Assembly (NCBI RefSeq): GCF_014656215.1
Contig: NZ_BNBZ01000002.1
Coordinates: forward strand, 62,001-126,000
Reading direction: 5' to 3'
DNA: 64,000 bases
Origin: Streptomyces zaomyceticus
GTDB taxonomy: Bacteria; Actinomycetota; Actinomycetes; Streptomycetales; Streptomycetaceae
Each line of letters begins with the position of its first letter. Within the stretch, counting starts at the first letter, position 1. Shown piece by piece: positions 33,931-42,451 of the stretch. The notes under the pieces are model-generated. The model saw only the letters and a list, made by a program, of their open reading frames with translations, made no database searches and had not been told where the DNA came from. A program made the translations under genes and the position numbers.

Positions 33931-35137
33931 GGACCTCGGAACCCCACAGACCGATCGGTGCCAGCGGGCCGCCGTACCGGTCGGGCTTGCTCTCGGGGCG
34001 CCGCAGGAGCGTCCCGTAGAGGAAGTCCACGGCGCCCGTACGGTAGGCGTCGTCGTCCTCGACCGTCTCGATCTCCTCGATGCGCCGGACGAGTTCGCGG
34101 ACGCACTCCACGATCTCCGCCTTGGAACCGAGAGCGCGCCGGCCGCGGCCGTCGTCCGTGAACAGCCCGTGCGCGGCCAGCCACGTGCCGAGCGCGAACC
34201 CCGTCCCGGAGTCGAAGTTCCGCAGCGGCTCGGGCTGCGCCGGGTAGCGGAAGAGCCGTTCGAGCAGGATGTACTCGAAGACGACGGGGCCGAACGGCAC
34301 TTCCTCCTCGAAGCAGGCGATGGCCGACTTCATGTCGACCTTGAGCTCCTCCAGGAGCCCGGGACGCCACTTCGTCTTCAGCGCCAGGTGCTGGTCGAGC
34401 GGCCGGGGGCCGGTGTGGTGGAAGTAGTCGTGCATATAGCCCCAGACACATCGCGCCTGGTACACGTCCTCGGGGTCGATCCCGGGGGAGACGAGGCCGC
34501 TGTCACCGGCGAACGGGGAGCCGGGGCCGCACAGGCGCTCGGTGATCGCGAGGGTCTGGGCGTAGATGTCCACGTGCCTGTTGAAGAAGAACCAGGCGAA
34601 GTTCTGGTGGGTGCACCTGCTCGCCGCCGGGATGTTCTCGGGGAAGAACACCACGCAGTTGCCCTCCCGCAGCCCCCGCGAGGCGGACAGCAGCCGGGTC
34701 GACTGGAAGACGGCCTTCGGGTGCGGATAGACGTCCTGGAGGTACGGCGTGCAGTCGGGGTCCTGCCGGACCACCGAGAACGCCTCGATGTGTATCTCGT
34801 GACGGTCGCTGTTGGGGAGGATCACCGGGCCTATGTACGCGGCGGCCTCGCCGTCCGCCGGCGCGGGCACCGTGTCCCGGGTGGCGTCGAAGTCGGGAAC
34901 GCCTTCGCACCCCAGCTTCGCCCAGTCGTCCAAGTCGGCAAGAGTGGCCGATATCTGACGCTCCGGCAGTAGACCGGAGAGCCCCTCCACGGTCGCGCGG
35001 ACCTCGGCGAGGGCGGCGAGCGGATCACCCTCCCTCTCGCCGCTCCGCACCTCGCGGAGACGGTTCACGGCGGGCACGACCCGACGTTCGAAATCCAGTA
35101 GCTCGGCAACGGTACGCGGACCCACTCCACCCCCCAC
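33923..35137 (-). CDS. Unknown protein, possible metalloenzyme (DUF6421-like), first gene of operon
   Basis: A 404-residue soluble protein read from a GTG at 35135-35137, with an alternative GTG at 35125. I cannot assign a function. It is rich in aromatic and His residues at what look like conserved positions: CTHQNFAWFFFNRHVDIYAQ (about 175-195) and WGYMHDYFHHTGPRPLDQHL (about 235-255), with EEEVPFGPVVFEYILLERLF following. The His/Asp/Glu pattern suggests a metal site. It may belong to the DUF6421 group; that is memory-based and low confidence. It opens the biosynthetic operon behind a plausible promoter. Confidence 0.7.
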   Translation of the reverse strand: MGGGVGPRTVAELLDFERRVVPAVNRLREVRSGEREGDPLAALAEVRATVEGLSGLLPERQISATLADLDDWAKLGCEGVPDFDATRDTVPAPADGEAAAYIGPVILPNSDRHEIHIEAFSVVRQDPDCTPYLQDVYPHPKAVFQSTRLLSASRGLREGNCVVFFPENIPAASRCTHQNFAWFFFNRHVDIYAQTLAITERLCGPGSPFAGDSGLVSPGIDPEDVYQARCVWGYMHDYFHHTGPRPLDQHLALKTKWRPGLLEELKVDMKSAIACFEEEVPFGPVVFEYILLERLFRYPAQPEPLRNFDSGTGFALGTWLAAHGLFTDDGRGRRALGSKAEIVECVRELVRRIEEIETVEDDDAYRTGAVDFLYGTLLRRPESKPDRYGGPLAPIGLWGSEVHV

Positions 35138-35143
35138 AGCAAT

Positions 35144-35173
35144 GGCCCCATCAACGGGGCCGCGGGGCCCCGC
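35144..35173. terminator. Terminator-like inverted repeats
   Basis: GGCCCC-ATCAAC-GGGGCC (35144-35161) is followed at once by the palindrome GCGGGGCCCCGC (35162-35173). It lies downstream of the SNF2 unit and just upstream of the biosynthetic operon's first gene, so it may also form in that leader. Confidence 0.5.
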
Positions 35174-35211
35174 TCGTCACACCTACGTCACAGCTCGGTC
35201 GGTCGCCAGGG

Positions 35212-35241
35212 ACGCTAACACTCCAACTCGACAGGAAACAA
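35212..35241 (-). promoter_or_regulatory. Putative promoter of the 13-gene operon
   Basis: Reading leftward, TTGTTT (35241-35236) and TAGCGT (35217-35212) are separated by 18 bp, about 75 bp before the GTG at 35137. The local A/T content is higher than in the surroundings. Confidence 0.45.
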
Positions 35242-35335
35242 TGGATGTTCGAAGATCGGCGTGTCTCCGCCTCGACCTGCGCAGATACGCCGGGGCGCAC
35301 CGGGACGCGCCGGTGCCGCGCCGTTCGACGCACCG

Positions 35336-36076
35336 TCACCTCCGCGCCGGAGCGCGCAGTGCCGCACGGGCCGCCCGGTACGCCTCGGCGGGGTCCGGGT
35401 GCGGGGCGGCGGCCGGCTGCCAGCCGCCGTGACGCTCGATGTACGGGTGCCAGAGCCGGTCCGGGCCGTAGCGCAGCTGGACGCGGGCGGGTGCGTCGGT
35501 GAGGTGGTTGTGATGGCGCTCCACCGGGGCGGTGGGGGAGGGGCGGAGCGGCTGGACGGCGTGCTCGGCGGCGGAGAGCAGGTCGGGGTCGGCGGGCCGC
35601 GGCGCGAGGCAGGTGGCGACGGCGGCCCGGCCGCCGAATCGGTGCGCGATGGCCAGAAGTCTCATCTCCCTTACAGAGAGGTCCAGTTGGGTTGCCGCGA
35701 GCTCCAGATGAGTGTCTCCGCTCCGGGCGATGAAGCGGACGATGTCGGCGGTGGTGTCGTCCGGGCCGTCGGCCTCGGAGAGGCCCGGGTCCCGGGGCGG
35801 GAGACCTGCCGTTTCGGGTGGTTCCGTGGCTTCGGACAGGTCCGCGGCGGCGCTCGAGGTGGCTTCGCCGGGAGTGCCTCCGGCGGGTGGGGCCCCCGGC
35901 CGGCCGAGGAGCTCGGCCGCGCGCGCCGCGGCGTCGGCGGTGAGCGCGCGGAGGGTGGCCAGATCGGGGAGCGGTGCCGGGGGAGGGTCGGTGAGGGAGT
36001 CCAGGACCGGCACGGCCCCGGGGGCGTCGTGGTGGGGGCCGCCACGAGACGACGGACCGGGGTGCGAGGAGCTCAC
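35336..36076 (-). CDS. Unknown 246-residue partner of the SNF2 ATPase
   Basis: I do not recognise this family. Residues 1-110 are low-complexity, rich in Pro/Ala/Asp and probably disordered. A compact part follows (about 110-246), with DIVRFIARSGDTHLELAATQ, LSVREMRLLAIAHRFGGRA and LRYGPDRLWHPYIERHGGWQ. No catalytic motif is evident. The start overlaps the SNF2 stop by 4 bp, so the two are translated together and the protein is likely a dedicated partner or cofactor of that ATPase. Confidence 0.75.
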   Translation of the reverse strand: MSSSHPGPSSRGGPHHDAPGAVPVLDSLTDPPPAPLPDLATLRALTADAAARAAELLGRPGAPPAGGTPGEATSSAAADLSEATEPPETAGLPPRDPGLSEADGPDDTTADIVRFIARSGDTHLELAATQLDLSVREMRLLAIAHRFGGRAAVATCLAPRPADPDLLSAAEHAVQPLRPSPTAPVERHHNHLTDAPARVQLRYGPDRLWHPYIERHGGWQPAAAPHPDPAEAYRAARAALRAPARR

Positions 36077-39000
36077 GCCGGGCCTCCCAGGGTGACGAGA
36101 TCGGCGAGTTCACGGTCGGACAGCCGGGCGAGACCGGTACCGCCGCCGCCGAGGACGGTGTCCTGCAAAGCCCTTTTGTGCGTGAGGAGTTGATCGATCC
36201 GGTCCTCGATCGTGCCCCGCGTGACGAGCCGGTGGACGGTGACGGTCCGCCGCTGCCCGATCCGGTGGGCACGGTCCGACGCCTGGTCCTCGACGGCGGC
36301 GTTCCAGCTCCGGTCGAAGTGCACGACATGGCTGGCCCTGGTCAGGGTGAGCCCCGTGCCGCCGGCCCTGACGGAGAGCACGAACAACGGCGAGCGGCCC
36401 GCCTGGAAGGCGTCCACGAGCTCCTGCCGCTGCCGGGTGTCGAGACCTCCGTGCAGGAACAGCGGACGGTGCCCGAGATGCGCCAGATGCTCGGTGAGCA
36501 GCCGGCCCATCGCCACATAGCCGGTGAAGACGAGCGCCGCCTCCCCGCGCGCGGTGATCGCCTCGACGAGCTCGGCGAGAGCCTCCAGCTTGGCCGAACG
36601 GGCGGTGAACTCCCCTGCCCGGGCGGCGCCGGGGTGCTGCTCGCCCCAGTAGTGCGCCGGGTGGTTGGTGATCTGCTTCAGGGCGGTGATCAGCTTGAAC
36701 ACCAGGCCGGATCGCGTGAGTGAGGGGGAGTGCGCGAGCTGCTCCATCGTCTCGCGGACGACCGCCTCGTAGAGGGCGACCTGCTCGGCGGTGAGCTCGA
36801 CGATCCGCCGGCTCTCGACCTTCGCGGGCAGCTCGGGCGCGACATGGGGGTCGCTCTTCCGGCGGCGCAGCAGGAACGGCGCGATCAGCCGGGCGAGGGC
36901 GCGCGCGGCGGGGCCGTCCGGCTCGCGCTCGGCGGCGGCCGCGTACCGCGACCGGAAGACCTTCAGCGACCCGAAGAGGCCCGGGTTGGCCCAGTCGAGC
37001 AGGGTCCACAGCTCGGAGAGGTTGTTCTCCACGGGGGTCCCGGTCAGCGCCAGCCGGGTCGTGGCGGTCAGCGCGTGCAGGCTCCGGGCGGTGGAGGAGG
37101 AGTGGTTCTTGGCGTGCTGCGCCTCGTCGGCGATGACCAGGTCCCAGGTGCGGGAGGCGAGTTCGGCGTCACGGCGCAGGACGCCGTACGTCGTGAGGAC
37201 CACGGTCCGGTCCCCGGTGAGGTCGAGGCTCCGCCGGGTGCCGTGGTAGACGGTCACGTCGAGCTTCGGGGCGAACCGGCGGAGCTCGCGCTCCCAGTTG
37301 GTCACGAGCGACGAGGGGCAGACCACGAGGACCGGACCGCTGTGCCCGCTCTCGTACCGGTGCAGGGTGTACGCGACGGCGGTGAGGGTCTTGCCGAGCC
37401 CCATGTCGTCGGCGAGGACCGCGCCGAACCCCACCCCGCCGGTGTGCGCGAGCCAGGCGAGAGCCCGTTCCTGGTAGCCGCGGAGGGTCGCGTCGAGCTC
37501 CCTCGGCGCCGGGACCGGGGCCGCGTGCTCGCCCCGGCGGAGGATGTCGACGACCTCGGCGAGACCTCCGGCCGCGCGGCACGGCACCGTCCGCCCGTCG
37601 ACGGTCACGGTGCCCGTGAGGGCGGCGGTGAGCGCGTCGATGCCGGCGAGCCGGCCGAGTTCCCGGCGGCGTGCGCGGCCGACCGTGACCGGATCGAGCA
37701 GCACCCACCGCCCCCGGACCCGGACCAGGGGCCGGGCGGCTTCCGCGAGCGCGTCCATCTCGGCCTCGCTCAGCACGTCCTCGCCGAGCGCCAGCTGCCA
37801 CCGGAAGTCGAGCAGCGCCCGCAGCCCGAACCGGGGCGCACCACCGGCGGTGCCGGGGTCCGCCGCACCGCCCGGTTCCGTGCCGACCACGGTGTGGGCG
37901 GACAGCAGGTCGCGCAGTCCGGCCGGCCAGCGCAGCACCAGCCCCGCGGCCGCCAGGGCGGGTTCGGCATCGAGGATCCCTCGGATTCCCGCCGCGTCCG
38001 CGACCAGCCGCCCGGGCGAGGAGAGCAGCCCCGACAGCACCCCGCACCGGCGGGCCGCGCGCTCCAGCAGGACGCGCACCCGCTCACGCAGGTGGTACGG
38101 CTCGACGTCCGCCACCGGCTCCACCAGCAGACGGCCGGTCAGCCGCCCGGCTTCGGCCTCCTCCTCGGTCGGTACGGCGAACTCGACGACGAGTCCGGGC
38201 GGAGGCCCGGTGTGCAGCCTGTCCTCGACCGCGTCCAGCCAGGGCCGTACCCGCTCGGCCTCCGCCTCGGGGAGCGGGCCGCCGGCCGGCGCGAGGAACG
38301 GGCCGGTGCCGAAGAGGACCGCGGCGGGGGGCCTCAGCAGCGAGTCGGCCAGGGCGTCAAGGAACGCGGCAACGGCCTCCCGCGCGGTCAGGTGCCGTCC
38401 CCGGTCCGGCACGGCGTGGGCCGGCGGCGGCAGACGGCCGGCGAGCTCCTCCAACGCCCGCGCGGTGGCGACCGGCAGCGGTCCCAGCCGCCACCGGTCC
38501 ACCCCGTCCACGGTGAGCGCCGGACGGACGAGCCCCGCGGCGACGGCCCGGAGCCCGAGACGGGCCGCGTGCTCCCACTCCGTCGCCGTCGGATGCCACC
38601 CGGCGGCGCGGTCCTGCCGCAGCAGTACGGGCAGGGCGTCGGCCAGCGGAACCCGCCACCCCACCACCGGAGCGGCCGTGGCCGCCGGGCGCGGGAGCAG
38701 CTGCCGGCGCGCCACGGACAGCGGTGCCGGGAGCCCGGTGTCCGGCATGGGAGCCCCGTCGCCCCGGTGGAGCAGCAGCCCGGCCGGCTGTGCGTCCCAC
38801 GGTTGGAAGGCGACGGCGCACCCGGCGGCGAGGGCCTCTCCGACGAGGTCCGCGACCGAGGTCCGCGGAGTGGGGGCCGAGGGCGCCGGGACGGGCTCGG
38901 CGAAACGGTCGGGAGGGAGGGGCGGGGCGGAGGGAGCGGGGCGGGGGCGGGGGACGGCCGGCGTGCCCGGCGTGACGGAGGGATCCCCGGAACGCGTGGG

Positions 39001-40281
39001 GGGAGTGCGCTCCGCGTCGCGGGCGACCAGCTCCTCCATCAGCGCCGAAGCCGCCGCGCGGCGCGCTTCCGCCCGGGTCTTCGCCCGGCGGGTGACCCCC
39101 ACCTCCGCCCCGGTGCGGACGAGGGTGCAGGTGTAGGAGCAGGAGACGGTCTTCGGGGCCGCCGCGAACGTCGAATCGGGCTTGGAGATGACCTCCAGCT
39201 GGGTGTACTTGTTCAGGTACTTCACCGGATCCTGGCCCGGCGGCACCGGCTGGATCCGCGCCGCCGCCCGGGGCGGTCCGCCGCTGTCGGCGGCCCGTTC
39301 CTCGCGGGGCTCGGGGAGACCGGTGAGCTCCGCCAGGAGGGCGACCGCCCCGAGATGGACGGCCTGCCGCCGGTCGTGGCCGGTGCGTTCGGCGCCGTCG
39401 ACCGTGCGGCCGTCGCCGCCCACCCAGCTCCAGCGGCAGGAGAACCCCCCGGTGGAGGCGAAGACCGAGTGCCGGGGCTCCGCGCCCTGTGCGTCCGCGT
39501 GCCAGCGCAGCAGCGTGGCCGCCGCCGACTGCATGCGCGCGGTGAGCCGAAGGGCGCACAGACGCAGCTCGCGCCACCCGGGACCCCGGGCGCCGAACAG
39601 CAGCAGTTGGACGTCCCGGTGCCGGAGCCGCGCCGCCCCCGCCCGGCGGACGACCTCGGCCGTGAGCTCCCCTCCCGGTTCGCCCGCCGCCGTCACCCGG
39701 GTGTGCAGCAGCGCGGCGAACGCCTCCGTTCCCATGCCGGGCAGGGACAGCCGTCGTCCGCCTCCGGGCTCCCCGTCCGGCCCCTCGACCCCGGCGAGCC
39801 GGCGCAGCAGCGCCCGGGCGGCGGACCGGCGGGCCAGGGCCGCCGTCGGCGCGCTGCGCGCGGGACCGGTCACCTGTGCGTCGCCGGGCCCGATCCGTAC
39901 CGCCGCCGTGTGCAGGACGTGGCCGTTCGGCAGGTGCTCCGAGGATTCCTCGTACGTCGGCGGTGGCCAGAACTCGAGCTGCGCGTGCGCCAGGAGAACC
40001 TGCTGCGGTACCTCCGGCGTGTTCTCGAGGGCCTCGGCCGCGAGCCGGCGGGCGGTCAGCCATGCCGGGTGGTCGTCGGTCACCAGGAGCAGCATCCGCA
40101 GATCCCGCTGCGTCAGCTTCCCCGAGCGCGCCAGCCCCTCGGCCTCGGACACGATCCCGGCGTCGAACCGGCCCGTCACGACGGCTCTCCCGGCCCGCTC
40201 GTGCCACGCGGACCGGGCACCGGCCGTCCTGAGGTCGCCGGACTGCCGGACACCGTCGATCTGCGGAGGACGACCACCCAA
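36073..40281 (-). CDS. SNF2-family ATPase with three N-terminal dsRBD-like segments
   Basis: A 1402-residue protein. The C-terminal half is a SNF2/RapA-type ATPase: ADDMGLGKTLTAVAYTL (Walker A, about 960), VIADEAQHAKN (about 1050), LTGTPVENNLSELW, and GGTGLTLTRASHVVHFDRSW with SDRAHRIGQRR (about 1320-1345). The N-terminal ~430 residues hold three stretches that resemble double-stranded-RNA-binding domains (about 105-165, 258-323 and 351-420). The clearest begins DPVKYLNKYTQLEVISKP and ends AKTRAEARRAAASALMEEL. Helical segments of similar type precede the first two, suggesting internal duplication. Start: TTG at 40281 with a weak AAGGG site; a GTG about 34 codons in is an alternative. It may remodel nucleoprotein or sense structured RNA; the role is unknown. 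Confidence 0.85.
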   Translation of the reverse strand: MGGRPPQIDGVRQSGDLRTAGARSAWHERAGRAVVTGRFDAGIVSEAEGLARSGKLTQRDLRMLLLVTDDHPAWLTARRLAAEALENTPEVPQQVLLAHAQLEFWPPPTYEESSEHLPNGHVLHTAAVRIGPGDAQVTGPARSAPTAALARRSAARALLRRLAGVEGPDGEPGGGRRLSLPGMGTEAFAALLHTRVTAAGEPGGELTAEVVRRAGAARLRHRDVQLLLFGARGPGWRELRLCALRLTARMQSAAATLLRWHADAQGAEPRHSVFASTGGFSCRWSWVGGDGRTVDGAERTGHDRRQAVHLGAVALLAELTGLPEPREERAADSGGPPRAAARIQPVPPGQDPVKYLNKYTQLEVISKPDSTFAAAPKTVSCSYTCTLVRTGAEVGVTRRAKTRAEARRAAASALMEELVARDAERTPPTRSGDPSVTPGTPAVPRPRPAPSAPPLPPDRFAEPVPAPSAPTPRTSVADLVGEALAAGCAVAFQPWDAQPAGLLLHRGDGAPMPDTGLPAPLSVARRQLLPRPAATAAPVVGWRVPLADALPVLLRQDRAAGWHPTATEWEHAARLGLRAVAAGLVRPALTVDGVDRWRLGPLPVATARALEELAGRLPPPAHAVPDRGRHLTAREAVAAFLDALADSLLRPPAAVLFGTGPFLAPAGGPLPEAEAERVRPWLDAVEDRLHTGPPPGLVVEFAVPTEEEAEAGRLTGRLLVEPVADVEPYHLRERVRVLLERAARRCGVLSGLLSSPGRLVADAAGIRGILDAEPALAAAGLVLRWPAGLRDLLSAHTVVGTEPGGAADPGTAGGAPRFGLRALLDFRWQLALGEDVLSEAEMDALAEAARPLVRVRGRWVLLDPVTVGRARRRELGRLAGIDALTAALTGTVTVDGRTVPCRAAGGLAEVVDILRRGEHAAPVPAPRELDATLRGYQERALAWLAHTGGVGFGAVLADDMGLGKTLTAVAYTLHRYESGHSGPVLVVCPSSLVTNWERELRRFAPKLDVTVYHGTRRSLDLTGDRTVVLTTYGVLRRDAELASRTWDLVIADEAQHAKNHSSSTARSLHALTATTRLALTGTPVENNLSELWTLLDWANPGLFGSLKVFRSRYAAAAEREPDGPAARALARLIAPFLLRRRKSDPHVAPELPAKVESRRIVELTAEQVALYEAVVRETMEQLAHSPSLTRSGLVFKLITALKQITNHPAHYWGEQHPGAARAGEFTARSAKLEALAELVEAITARGEAALVFTGYVAMGRLLTEHLAHLGHRPLFLHGGLDTRQRQELVDAFQAGRSPLFVLSVRAGGTGLTLTRASHVVHFDRSWNAAVEDQASDRAHRIGQRRTVTVHRLVTRGTIEDRIDQLLTHKRALQDTVLGGGGTGLARLSDRELADLVTLGGPA

Positions 40282-40394
40282 GAGGAGACCCTTCGAACGC
40301 GTAACGTGATGACTCGTGTGCGCTCAGTATACGGATCCGGGCGGTCCTTGATCGTCCAACAGTGTTCGGACCGGCCGTAGTTGCCCGGAACGCG

Positions 40395-40430
40395 GCACCG
40401 CCCCGTACGCCGGGGCGTACGGGGCGGTGC
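40395..40430. terminator. Strong inverted repeat (17-bp arms)
   Basis: Perfect 17-bp arms around a GG centre, 20 bp past the cbtA stop on the leftward strand. It terminates cbtBA before the SNF2 gene. A TATACT box reading left (40331-40326) lies beyond it and may serve the SNF2 gene. Confidence 0.8.
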
Positions 40431-40450
40431 GTCGGGAGGCGTCCCGTGGA

Positions 40451-41263
40451 TCAGCCGGGGAGCGGCGCCCCGGCCGTGGCCCGGGCGTCGGCCGCGGCCG
40501 TCCGGCCGGCCAGGACCTTCTGGGCGAGGACGCCGAAGACCACGCCGAACACCGCCCAGAGGACCGCCTGGACGGCCAGTGAGGCCAGCCTGAACTCCCA
40601 GAGCAACGCGGCGGGGAAGCCCGCCTGGACCGCGTCGTCGTTCGCCGGGAGCAGCACGAAGGCGACAGCCGTGACGACGAGGAACCCGGCCGCGGCGGCG
40701 AGGGTCGCGTTCCAGTTGCCCAGGCGCGGTGCCAGGCGTCGCCCGATGATGACGGCCGCGAGCCCGAGGAGCACGCTGAGCAGGATCATCAGGAAGAACA
40801 GCGTGGTGCGCTTCCCGATGGTGTCGGGGTTGCCGACGGCCGGCGGGGTCGCCGGATACTTCAGGAACGGCACCAGATAGACGGTGGTGAACGCCGCCGC
40901 CGCGGTCAGCGCCGCGGTCGCCCGGGGGCCGAACCGGCCGACGCGGCCGAGCGCGAAGGAGAACGCGAGCGCGGCGATGCCGCCGAGCGCCACTCCGTAG
41001 ACGAGGACACCGGTGGCCAGGCCGAAGGTCGACTGGACGGGGCGGCTGACCGCCTCCTCCTCTTCCTCGGCGGCCTCCGCGCCCGCCGCGGCGCCGTGAC
41101 CGGCGTGCGTCTCCTGCGCGGCGGCCTGGGCCTCCTCCACGGCGATGGAGCCGTTCACGGGGGGCTCACCCACCACATAGGCGACGGCGAAGGCGAAGAG
41201 GCCGGCGACCAGGCCCGCGAGCATGCCGCGGACCAGCAGGGATCTCACAGTCGAGGCGTGCAT
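40451..41263 (-). CDS. cbtA: Cobalt transporter subunit CbtA
   Basis: A 270-residue membrane protein of the CbtA family, inferred to form a cobalt uptake system with CbtB. The first span is MLAGLVAGLFAFAVAYVVGEPPVNGSI, the typical CbtA N-terminus. A His/Glu-rich insert (THAGHGAAAGAEAAEEEEEA, about 52-71) may bind metal. Five or so membrane segments follow. It lies 14 bp downstream of cbtB, behind a cobalamin riboswitch, so it is predicted to be made when B12 is scarce. Confidence 0.9.
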   Translation of the reverse strand: MHASTVRSLLVRGMLAGLVAGLFAFAVAYVVGEPPVNGSIAVEEAQAAAQETHAGHGAAAGAEAAEEEEEAVSRPVQSTFGLATGVLVYGVALGGIAALAFSFALGRVGRFGPRATAALTAAAAFTTVYLVPFLKYPATPPAVGNPDTIGKRTTLFFLMILLSVLLGLAAVIIGRRLAPRLGNWNATLAAAAGFLVVTAVAFVLLPANDDAVQAGFPAALLWEFRLASLAVQAVLWAVFGVVFGVLAQKVLAGRTAAADARATAGAPLPG

Positions 41264-41277
41264 GTGCGTATCGCCTC

Positions 41278-41505
41278 TCAGTGGCAGGGGAAGCCGAGCA
41301 GATGGCGACCGTCGTGCACCCACTCGTGCACGTCGGAGCCCGCGATCAGGGACGTGGCGCCCTGCTCGGCGCCCACGAAGTACAGCGCGACGAGCGCGAG
41401 AAGACCGACGAAGAACGCCCAGGGAAGGACGGCGGATACGGGCAGCGGAGCCGGAACGGCCTCGGAAGGGGCGGAAACGGCAGCGGAGACGACAGCCTCG
41501 GCCAT
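41278..41505 (-). CDS. cbtB: Cobalt transporter subunit CbtB
   Basis: A 75-residue protein with one central membrane span (LPWAFFVGLLALVALYFVGA). Its C-terminus, DVHEWVHDGRHLLGFPCH, is rich in His and is the family's expected metal-binding tail. The ATG has GGAGG about 9 nt upstream. It is first gene after the cobalamin riboswitch and pairs with CbtA. Confidence 0.92.
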   Translation of the reverse strand: MAEAVVSAAVSAPSEAVPAPLPVSAVLPWAFFVGLLALVALYFVGAEQGATSLIAGSDVHEWVHDGRHLLGFPCH

Positions 41506-41554
41506 GATGGAACCTCCTGCGGGAACTCGCGTCCCTGACGGTGGTGCAGGACGA

Positions 41555-41692
41555 CGGTCCGCGGGTCTGACTCGCCGTGACACCGCTCCGTATCGGGAGG
41601 GCGGTGCCCGGCTCACAGTGGCGCGACCGTGCCGGATTTCCACCGGACTTCCGTCTCGCCGTCGTCACGCTGTTCAAATGTCGCCTGAAGGT
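41555..41692 (-). promoter_or_regulatory. Cobalamin (B12) riboswitch
   Basis: On the leftward strand the leader of cbtB contains the class-defining core AGTCCGGTGGAAATCCGGC, then CACGG and GCGCCACTGTGAGC. The B12 box GCCACTG lies at 41622-41616, and a closing GGCGAGTCAGACCCG lies near 41575-41561. Position and order match the cobalamin riboswitch. Binding of B12 would shut off cbtBA. The limits are approximate. The rest of 41506-41814 holds no gene. Confidence 0.9.
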
Positions 41693-41814
41693 ACCGCGCA
41701 CCGGGTCCGCCGCCAAGGGCGTGAGGCCTGAATCACCTTTGCGCGCCCCCCGGGTGGGACGCGGCCCGGGGATACCCTGGGCGCCGCCCCAGGCGCCCAC
41801 CGAGAAGGAAGCCG

Positions 41815-42387
41815 ATGACCGTCCGGCTGACGCTGATCTCCCCCGCCCCGAGCGGAGCCCTGCACGACGTCGCGTTCGACGACGACAGCCCGCTCGACCC
41901 CGCCGGAATCGCCGGCGCGCGGGCCGTGGCGTCCGCCGTCGACCCGTCCTCCCGTGCGTACTCCTCGCCGTCGGTCCGCTGCCGGGCCACGGCGGAGGCC
42001 CTCGGCCTCATGGCGCGGCCGGAGCCCGAACTCGCGGGCTGCGCCATGGGTCGGTGGAAGGGGCGTTCCCTCGCGGCGGTGGCGGCCGCCGAGGAATCGG
42101 CGGTCGGTGTCTGGATGTCCGATCCGGCGGCCGCCCCGCACGGCGGGGAGTCCCTGCGCGATCTGCGGGTACGGGTCGGAGCCTGGCTGGACGCCCTGCT
42201 CTCCGGCTCCGGACGCGTCACGGCCGTCGCCGAACCGGACGTGATCCGGGCCGCGCTGGTCCACGCCCTCGGGGCACCGGACGAGGCGGTGCTGCGGCTG
42301 GACGTCCGTCCCCTGACCGCCGTCCACCTCAGCGGGCGCGCAGAGCGCTGGAACCTGCGTGTCGGCGGCCCGCTCGGACCCGCGTAG
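41815..42387 (+). CDS. Histidine-phosphatase-fold protein lacking catalytic histidines
   Basis: A 190-residue protein of the phosphoglycerate-mutase/CobC-like superfamily by its middle motifs: SSPSVRCRATAEALG, GRWKGRSLAAVAAAE and PHGGESLRDLRVRVGAWL. The N-terminal RHG triad is replaced (TLISPAPSGALHD), and the second catalytic His before the VIRAAL helix is Glu (AVAEPDVIRAAL). It therefore looks like a pseudo-phosphatase. It is divergent from the B12-controlled cobalt transporter. An active relative in that position would be an alpha-ribazole phosphatase (CobC), so a lost or altered cobamide role is suggested. Confidence 0.8.
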   Translation: MTVRLTLISPAPSGALHDVAFDDDSPLDPAGIAGARAVASAVDPSSRAYSSPSVRCRATAEALGLMARPEPELAGCAMGRWKGRSLAAVAAAEESAVGVWMSDPAAAPHGGESLRDLRVRVGAWLDALLSGSGRVTAVAEPDVIRAALVHALGAPDEAVLRLDVRPLTAVHLSGRAERWNLRVGGPLGPA

Positions 42388-42403
42388 CTCCCGTCCGGCG
42401 ACA

Positions 42404-42446
42404 GGTCCCGCCCGGTCGGGCCGGAGCCCCACGACCGGGCGGGACC
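42404..42446. terminator. Bidirectional terminator hairpin
   Basis: Perfect 15-bp arms (42404-42418 and 42432-42446) with a 13-nt loop, between the convergent phosphatase-like and siderophore permease genes. Confidence 0.88.
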
Positions 42447-42451
42447 CACGG

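Noticed and set aside
20372..36076. A RiPP precursor peptide for the subtilase and radical SAM enzyme
   Set aside because: The operon is almost gap-free, and I saw no short gene with a ribosome site and a Cys/Ser/Thr-rich core. The radical SAM enzyme is HemN-like, not of the SPASM maturase type.
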